From an uncultured Collinsella sp. (lineage in GTDB: Bacteria; Actinomycetota; Coriobacteriia; Coriobacteriales; Coriobacteriaceae): a stretch of 16,483 bases of DNA. The translations under genes and the position numbers were made by a program. The notes under the pieces are model-generated. The model saw only the letters and a list, made by a program, of their open reading frames with translations. It was not told where the DNA came from and searched no databases. Positions 13,007-16,483 of the stretch are shown piece by piece. Location: the NCBI GenBank assembly GCA_900545835.1, contig URBB01000041.1:1-16483 (forward strand), read 5' to 3'. Within the stretch, counting starts at the first letter, position 1; each line of letters opens with the position of its first letter.

Positions 13007-13944
13007 TAGGCAGCCTCAATACGATGCAGGATATCAGCAACGACCTCATCGATCGTACATTCATCCATATCAAACCACGCGATACGGTCATCGCGCTTAA
13101 ACCACGAAAGCTGACGCTTGGCATAACGACGCGAACGCATCTTGATGAGTTCGCGAGCCTCATTCATAGAAATCACGCCATTGAAAGCATCAATGATCTC
13201 TTTATAGCCAATTGCCTGCATCGAAGTCAGGGCATCTCCCAGCCCCTGGTCCATAAGACCGCGAACCTCATCAACAAGACCCTGCTCAAACATCACATCG
13301 ACACGTAGGTTAATGCGTTCATAGAGCACCTCGCGATTTCGCGTCAGGCCAAACCATAACGCATGATAATGCTCGCGCGGAACACTAAACTGCGACTTTT
13401 GTTGCGCATAGGAAACGCCATCATCGTGCATTTCGAGCGCGCGAATCACACGCCGCACGTTATGCGGATGAATAACAGCAGCTGATTCTGGATCGCGCTC
13501 GGCAAGCAGGGCATGCAGTTCTTCCTCGCCAATACGCTCGGCAAGCTCCTGATACCCCGCGCGACGATCGTCCTCAAGCTCGCCCGAGGGAAAATCCATC
13601 TCATCCAGGGCGGCCTTGAGATACAAGCCTGTGCCCCCGCAAAACACCGGTAGGCGGCCCTCGCCAAGCAAACGCTCAACATGCGCGCGAGCGTCAGCCT
13701 GATAAAGCGCCGCAGAGTACGCCACACCCGGCTCTACAATGTCGACGAGACGCAGCGGCGCCGTACACTCATCGGGCGCCATCTTTGCGGTACCGATGTC
13801 CATGCCGCGATAGATTTGCATCGCATCGCACGACAGCACTTCGGACGAAAGACGAGCCGCCAAACGGTCGGCAACACCACTCTTACCAACCGCCGTCGGA
13901 CCGACGATCGCAACGGCGGAAAAACCTGCCCCTGGAGCAACCAT
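13006..13944 (-). CDS. miaA: tRNA dimethylallyltransferase
   Basis: 312-residue enzyme that adds the dimethylallyl group to N6 of A37 in tRNAs reading U-starting codons, the substrate for MiaB. The P-loop GPTAVGKS is at residues 15-22; SCDAMQIYRGMDIGTAK carries the catalytic Asp and tRNA-contact residues; VFCGGTGLYLKAAL, HPHNVRRVIRALE and the C-terminal block MQAIGYKEIIDA...RSRRYAKRQLSWFKRD are all characteristic. The gene joins miaB upstream and hflX downstream by TAATG overlaps, so the three are very likely translationally coupled. Confidence 0.97.
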   Translation of the reverse strand: MVAPGAGFSAVAIVGPTAVGKSGVADRLAARLSSEVLSCDAMQIYRGMDIGTAKMAPDECTAPLRLVDIVEPGVAYSAALYQADARAHVERLLGEGRLPVFCGGTGLYLKAALDEMDFPSGELEDDRRAGYQELAERIGEEELHALLAERDPESAAVIHPHNVRRVIRALEMHDDGVSYAQQKSQFSVPREHYHALWFGLTRNREVLYERINLRVDVMFEQGLVDEVRGLMDQGLGDALTSMQAIGYKEIIDAFNGVISMNEARELIKMRSRRYAKRQLSWFKRDDRIAWFDMDECTIDEVVADILHRIEAA

Positions 13945-15320
13945 TAGCGCGGCTCGCCCACAACGGAGCCGGACAAATACCAGGTCTTGGCAACGTCAAC
14001 GTCAACATCAACGATCTTGCCAACAAGCTGATCGATGCTGTAACCCTCGGGGATAGGCGCATGCACGGTCTGATTCTTGGGACTCTTGCCCAGCAGGACC
14101 GCGTCGTTCTTTTTACTCGTTCCCTCAATGAGCGCCGGCACCACAGTATGAAGCTCACCCTGGTTGTACTCGTGCGCCGTGGTCTCGATAACCTTAACCA
14201 GGCGGTTGAAACGCTCGAGAATAACCTCATGCGGCGTAGGATCGTCAATCTCGGCGGCCGGGGTACCGGCGCGCTTGGAATAGATGAAGGTATAGGCCTG
14301 AGCATAGCGGACCGTCTCGGCAAGTGAGAGCGTCTGCTCAAAGTCTTCTTCAGTCTCGCCCGGGAAGCCAACGATAATGTCGGTCGAGAGCGCGATATCG
14401 GGCATGCGGTTGCGAATGCGATCGACCAGGCCCAGATAGTCCTCGCGTGTATAACGGCGATTCATCTCTTTGAGGATCCGTGTCGAACCTGACTGGACGG
14501 CCAGGTGCAACTGCGGCATAACGGCAGGCGTTTCGGCCATGGCGTCGATGGTCTCGGGCAGCAGGTCCTTGGGATGCGAAGACGTAAAGAAGATGCGCTC
14601 CACACCCGTATCGCCCACGGCACGCAGCAGATCGGCAAAACGCGGATTGCCAAACAGATCGCGACCATATGAGTTAACGTTTTGGCCCAGCAGCGTAATC
14701 TCACGCACGCCCTGGCGCACCAAACCGGTCACCTCGTCGACAATCTCCTCGAAGGGGCGACTTTTTTCGCGACCGCGCACGTACGGCACGATGCAATAGG
14801 TGCAGAAATTATTGCAGCCTGTCATGATGGGCACCCAGGCGTGATACTGGGTCTCGCGATGCCACGGCATGCTCATGGCATCCGTATCCTCATGCTCATT
14901 GGTGCGGATATGACGCTTACCATCAAGGAACGCCTCGGCAATGAGCTCGGCCACATGTGCGATGGAATGCGTGCCAAAGATGACATTGACGTTATCGACG
15001 TTGGTGAGCAGGCCCTCTCCATCACGCTGCGCGATGCAGCCGCCCACGGCAACCACACGCTTGCCCGAAGGCGAAGGCGGCAGGCTTTTGCAGGAATTGC
15101 ACTGACCGTACAGGCGAGTATCGGCGGCCTCACGCACACAGCATGTCATGAAGACAACGATATCGGCATGCTCGGGATCGAGCGCCATGAGGCAGCCATA
15201 CGAATCAAGCAGACCGCTCACACGCTCGGAGTCGTGCTGATTCATCTGACAGCCAAAGGTGCGGATAAAGTAGGTTTTACCGGCAAGAATATCGCGTACG
15301 GAACGCTGGTCCATGTGCAT
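13944..15320 (-). CDS. miaB: tRNA-2-methylthio-N6-dimethylallyladenosine synthase
   Basis: 458-residue radical-SAM methylthiotransferase that converts i6A37 to ms2i6A37 in tRNA. The N-terminal MTTase domain binds the auxiliary cluster through Cys24 (FGCQMNQ), Cys60 (MTCC) and Cys95 (GGCIAQ). The radical-SAM cluster cysteines are 169, 173 and 176 (GCNNFCTYC), followed by IVPYVRGREKSR, which is specific for the MiaB branch. A TRAM domain (about 385-455) closes the protein. Cys61 next to Cys60 is extra. The ATG at 15320 is close (3 bases) to AGGA, and a second ATG at 15314 is 9 bases away; either could be used. It lies 39 bases downstream of spoVS and overlaps miaA. Confidence 0.97.
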   Translation of the reverse strand: MHMDQRSVRDILAGKTYFIRTFGCQMNQHDSERVSGLLDSYGCLMALDPEHADIVVFMTCCVREAADTRLYGQCNSCKSLPPSPSGKRVVAVGGCIAQRDGEGLLTNVDNVNVIFGTHSIAHVAELIAEAFLDGKRHIRTNEHEDTDAMSMPWHRETQYHAWVPIMTGCNNFCTYCIVPYVRGREKSRPFEEIVDEVTGLVRQGVREITLLGQNVNSYGRDLFGNPRFADLLRAVGDTGVERIFFTSSHPKDLLPETIDAMAETPAVMPQLHLAVQSGSTRILKEMNRRYTREDYLGLVDRIRNRMPDIALSTDIIVGFPGETEEDFEQTLSLAETVRYAQAYTFIYSKRAGTPAAEIDDPTPHEVILERFNRLVKVIETTAHEYNQGELHTVVPALIEGTSKKNDAVLLGKSPKNQTVHAPIPEGYSIDQLVGKIVDVDVDVAKTWYLSGSVVGEPR

Positions 15321-15359
15321 AAGTCCTAACGATGGGGAGCGAAACGAGGCAAGCAGAAG

Positions 15360-15677
15360 CTATGCCACAGGCTTAACATCATCCATGACGACGTTATCCA
15401 TAGCAGCTCGATTGATCTGGTGAACGTAGATAGAAAGGCGGATGGCCGTGCGCGACTCCCCGTTAATGAGGATGTCGGAGAACACAGGCGCGCAGGAAAT
15501 ATCAAAACCGGTTGGAATCAAAAAACCGCGCGCGATAGCAACGGCCTTAATGGCCTGGTTGACAGCACCGGCACCGACACACTGGATGTTGACGGGTACA
15601 CCATCCTTGACCATGCCGGCGATGGCGCCGGCAACGGACGCGGGCGATGATTTGCTTGATACCTTCAGGCAATCCAT
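15360..15677 (-). CDS. spoVS: stage V sporulation protein S-like (SpoVS)
   Basis: 105-residue small protein of the SpoVS family. The core starts MDCLKVSSKSSPASVAGAIA and continues GAGAVNQAIKAVAIARGFLIPTGFD, a near-canonical SpoVS sequence of about 86 residues, with a C-terminal tail (IYVHQINRAAMDN...) of roughly 20 extra residues. In Bacillus it affects septation and spore coat formation and folds like an Alba-type nucleic-acid binder; in lineages that do not sporulate its function is unknown. I took the ATG at 15677, because AGGAG stands 7-8 bases ahead and the family begins here; upstream in-frame starts would add 25 unrelated residues. It precedes miaB on the same strand. Confidence 0.93.
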   Translation of the reverse strand: MDCLKVSSKSSPASVAGAIAGMVKDGVPVNIQCVGAGAVNQAIKAVAIARGFLIPTGFDISCAPVFSDILINGESRTAIRLSIYVHQINRAAMDNVVMDDVKPVA

Positions 15678-15727
15678 GAAGAAACTCCTGCGTTTAAAAG
15701 TACGTTTTAACTGCAATAACTGTATCG

Positions 15728-15745
15728 TACCGAGTGGACTCGGTA
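15728..15745. repeat. short dyad upstream of spoVS
   Basis: TACCGAG (15728-15734) and CTCGGTA (15739-15745) form a compact 7-bp stem with a 4-base loop, between the end of the truncated gene and spoVS. No U-tract follows on the - strand (ACGATACAG), so it looks more like an operator or weak pause than a terminator. Between it and the spoVS ribosome site is a small AT-rich dyad, TTAAAA/TTTTAA. Confidence 0.4.
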
Positions 15746-15751
15746 AAGGCA

Positions 15752-16432
15752 CTATTCCTCTTTGGCAAGATCGAAGGTCACGGTGATTCGATCACGCGAA
15801 ACACGGATCTTTGGGTCGCCGCAAAGATTGAGATAGTACCGGGCGGCAAGGTCATTAAAGTCGCGCTCCACAGCACGCGAAAACTGTGCCATGTCATCCT
15901 TGGCAATACGCAGCCCACGACGATCCTTCGCGAGATCGACAGGAGCCGGCGCATGCGAGGATGAGTCACGCTCGCGCAGCAGACGCGCAGTCACACCGCG
16001 AACGGGCTTAATCTGCCCTGCCAAAATGCGATGGGCCGTGCGCTCGGACATCTCAAGACCCAAACCCGAACAAATACGAATAAAGTCCTCGGCATCAGAG
16101 GCAAGGCCTAAACGATCGACAACCGGAAGCTCGCTCTCATCATCAATAAACAGGAGACGAGACGTATCGAGCCGACTTGACGCCTGAGCATAAAGGGTCG
16201 CGGCAATCTCAGACGGAGAACCAAGATAGACATCGCAACCACGCAACTCCTCGAGCGCAAACTCACAGGCAGCGCGAATAATATTATGCGGACCGCGAGC
16301 ACAGACATAACGTCCGTCCTCATCCTTGACGGCCTGGGGCCAGCTGGACTGATCGGCACGCTCACTGAGGCGGTCGGCTGCAACGCTCACCTTAAAGGCT
16401 GAACCAAGATCGACGCCGGACGTGACCACACG
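15752..16432 (-). CDS. unknown protein, 5' end missing
   Basis: 226 codons of a gene whose beginning lies beyond the contig. I do not recognise the family. The product looks soluble and mixed alpha/beta, with no transmembrane segment. Visible pieces include a segment GPHNIIRAACEFALEELRG-CDVYLGSPSEIAATL that could be part of a Rossmann-like fold, an acidic strand-like stretch LLFIDDESELPVV, a helical region ending RTAHRILAGQIKPVRGVTARLLRER, a linker rich in Ser, Ala and Pro, and a C-terminal domain of about 60 residues ending KIRVSRDRITVTFDLAKEE. Reading on into 16433-16447 would give an apparent start MYKRQ, but those codons are adapter sequence. In related genomes recX/recA or rny may lie upstream, but nothing in these residues shows that. 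The gap to spoVS is 74 bases. Confidence 0.75.
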   Translation of the reverse strand, partial: RVVTSGVDLGSAFKVSVAADRLSERADQSSWPQAVKDEDGRYVCARGPHNIIRAACEFALEELRGCDVYLGSPSEIAATLYAQASSRLDTSRLLFIDDESELPVVDRLGLASDAEDFIRICSGLGLEMSERTAHRILAGQIKPVRGVTARLLRERDSSSHAPAPVDLAKDRRGLRIAKDDMAQFSRAVERDFNDLAARYYLNLCGDPKIRVSRDRITVTFDLAKEE

Positions 16433-16483
16433 CTGTCTCTTATACACATCTGACGCTGCCGACGACGGAGAGAGTGTAGATCT
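16433..16483. other. Illumina Nextera adapter and index (non-genomic)
   Basis: From 16433 the sequence is CTGTCTCTTATACACATCT (the Tn5 mosaic end, 16433-16451), then GACGCTGCCGACGA (16452-16465, rest of the Nextera read-1 adapter), then an 8-base block CGGAGAGA (16466-16473) where the i5 index belongs; its reverse complement TCTCTCCG is, as I recall, index S511. The last ten bases, GTGTAGATCT, are the start of the P5 complement. The order and spacing match library read-through exactly. Confidence 0.98.

Noticed and set aside
14682..15329. 215-residue open frame on the + strand
   Set aside because: Antisense to miaB with its cluster cysteines; no independent support.
16433..16447. MYKRQ as the N-terminus of the last protein
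   Set aside because: These codons are the reverse complement of the Nextera mosaic end, not genome.
1..16483. Prophage, defence island, transposase or tRNA gene
   Set aside because: No gene, motif or structure of these kinds could be supported; apart from hairpin repeats the window is housekeeping DNA.

Overview
The window looks like one end of a Collinsella-type (Coriobacteriia, Actinomycetota) contig. The grounds are moderately high GC with GC-rich third positions, a GarA-like FHA gene beside a MerR/FtsR-like gene, and the actinobacterial gene order dut-nrdR-LysM-(divergent lexA)-hflX-miaA-miaB. A spoVS gene in a lineage not known to sporulate fits too. The genus is inference. The last 51 bases (16433-16483) are not genomic: they match Illumina Nextera adapter sequence with an i5-type index, so real sequence stops at 16432 and the last gene is cut at its 5' end.

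Left block, + strand (388-5237): a PgsA-like CDP-alcohol phosphatidyltransferase, a GarA-like FHA protein, an FtsR-like MerR regulator, adenine phosphoribosyltransferase (apt), a secreted coiled-coil NlpC/P60 hydrolase and a DegV lipid-binding protein. These suggest lipid synthesis, phospho-signalling, division control and wall remodelling. About 390 bases in front of this block hold no gene but several inverted repeats. A bidirectional terminator (5257-5298) separates DegV from a convergent DUF1836 regulator. Next come trxB (-) and a divergent GT28/MGDG-synthase-like glycosyltransferase (+).

Middle (8434-8827): a gene-free stretch between two convergent genes. It holds four hairpins, including two related long ones that each follow a stop codon in sense orientation and share a conserved loop.

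SOS block (8828-11732): dut, nrdR and a membrane-anchored LysM protein on the - strand, divergent from lexA. The lexA/LysM gap contains three SOS boxes whose centres are exactly 28 bp apart. The middle box fills the spacer between the -35 and -10 of a good promoter for the LysM gene. The LysM protein is therefore probably the SOS cell-division inhibitor (YneA/Rv2719c/DivS type), and nrdR and dut may be co-transcribed with it. The nrdR start codon and part of its Shine-Dalgarno lie in one arm of a perfect 12-bp hairpin. lexA is coupled by TAATG to an acyltransferase-like membrane gene that is broken by one in-frame TGA.

Right block, - strand (11717-16432): a truncated unknown gene, spoVS, then miaB-miaA-hflX, which are joined by two TAATG stop/start overlaps. 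It covers tRNA A37 modification and ribosome rescue.
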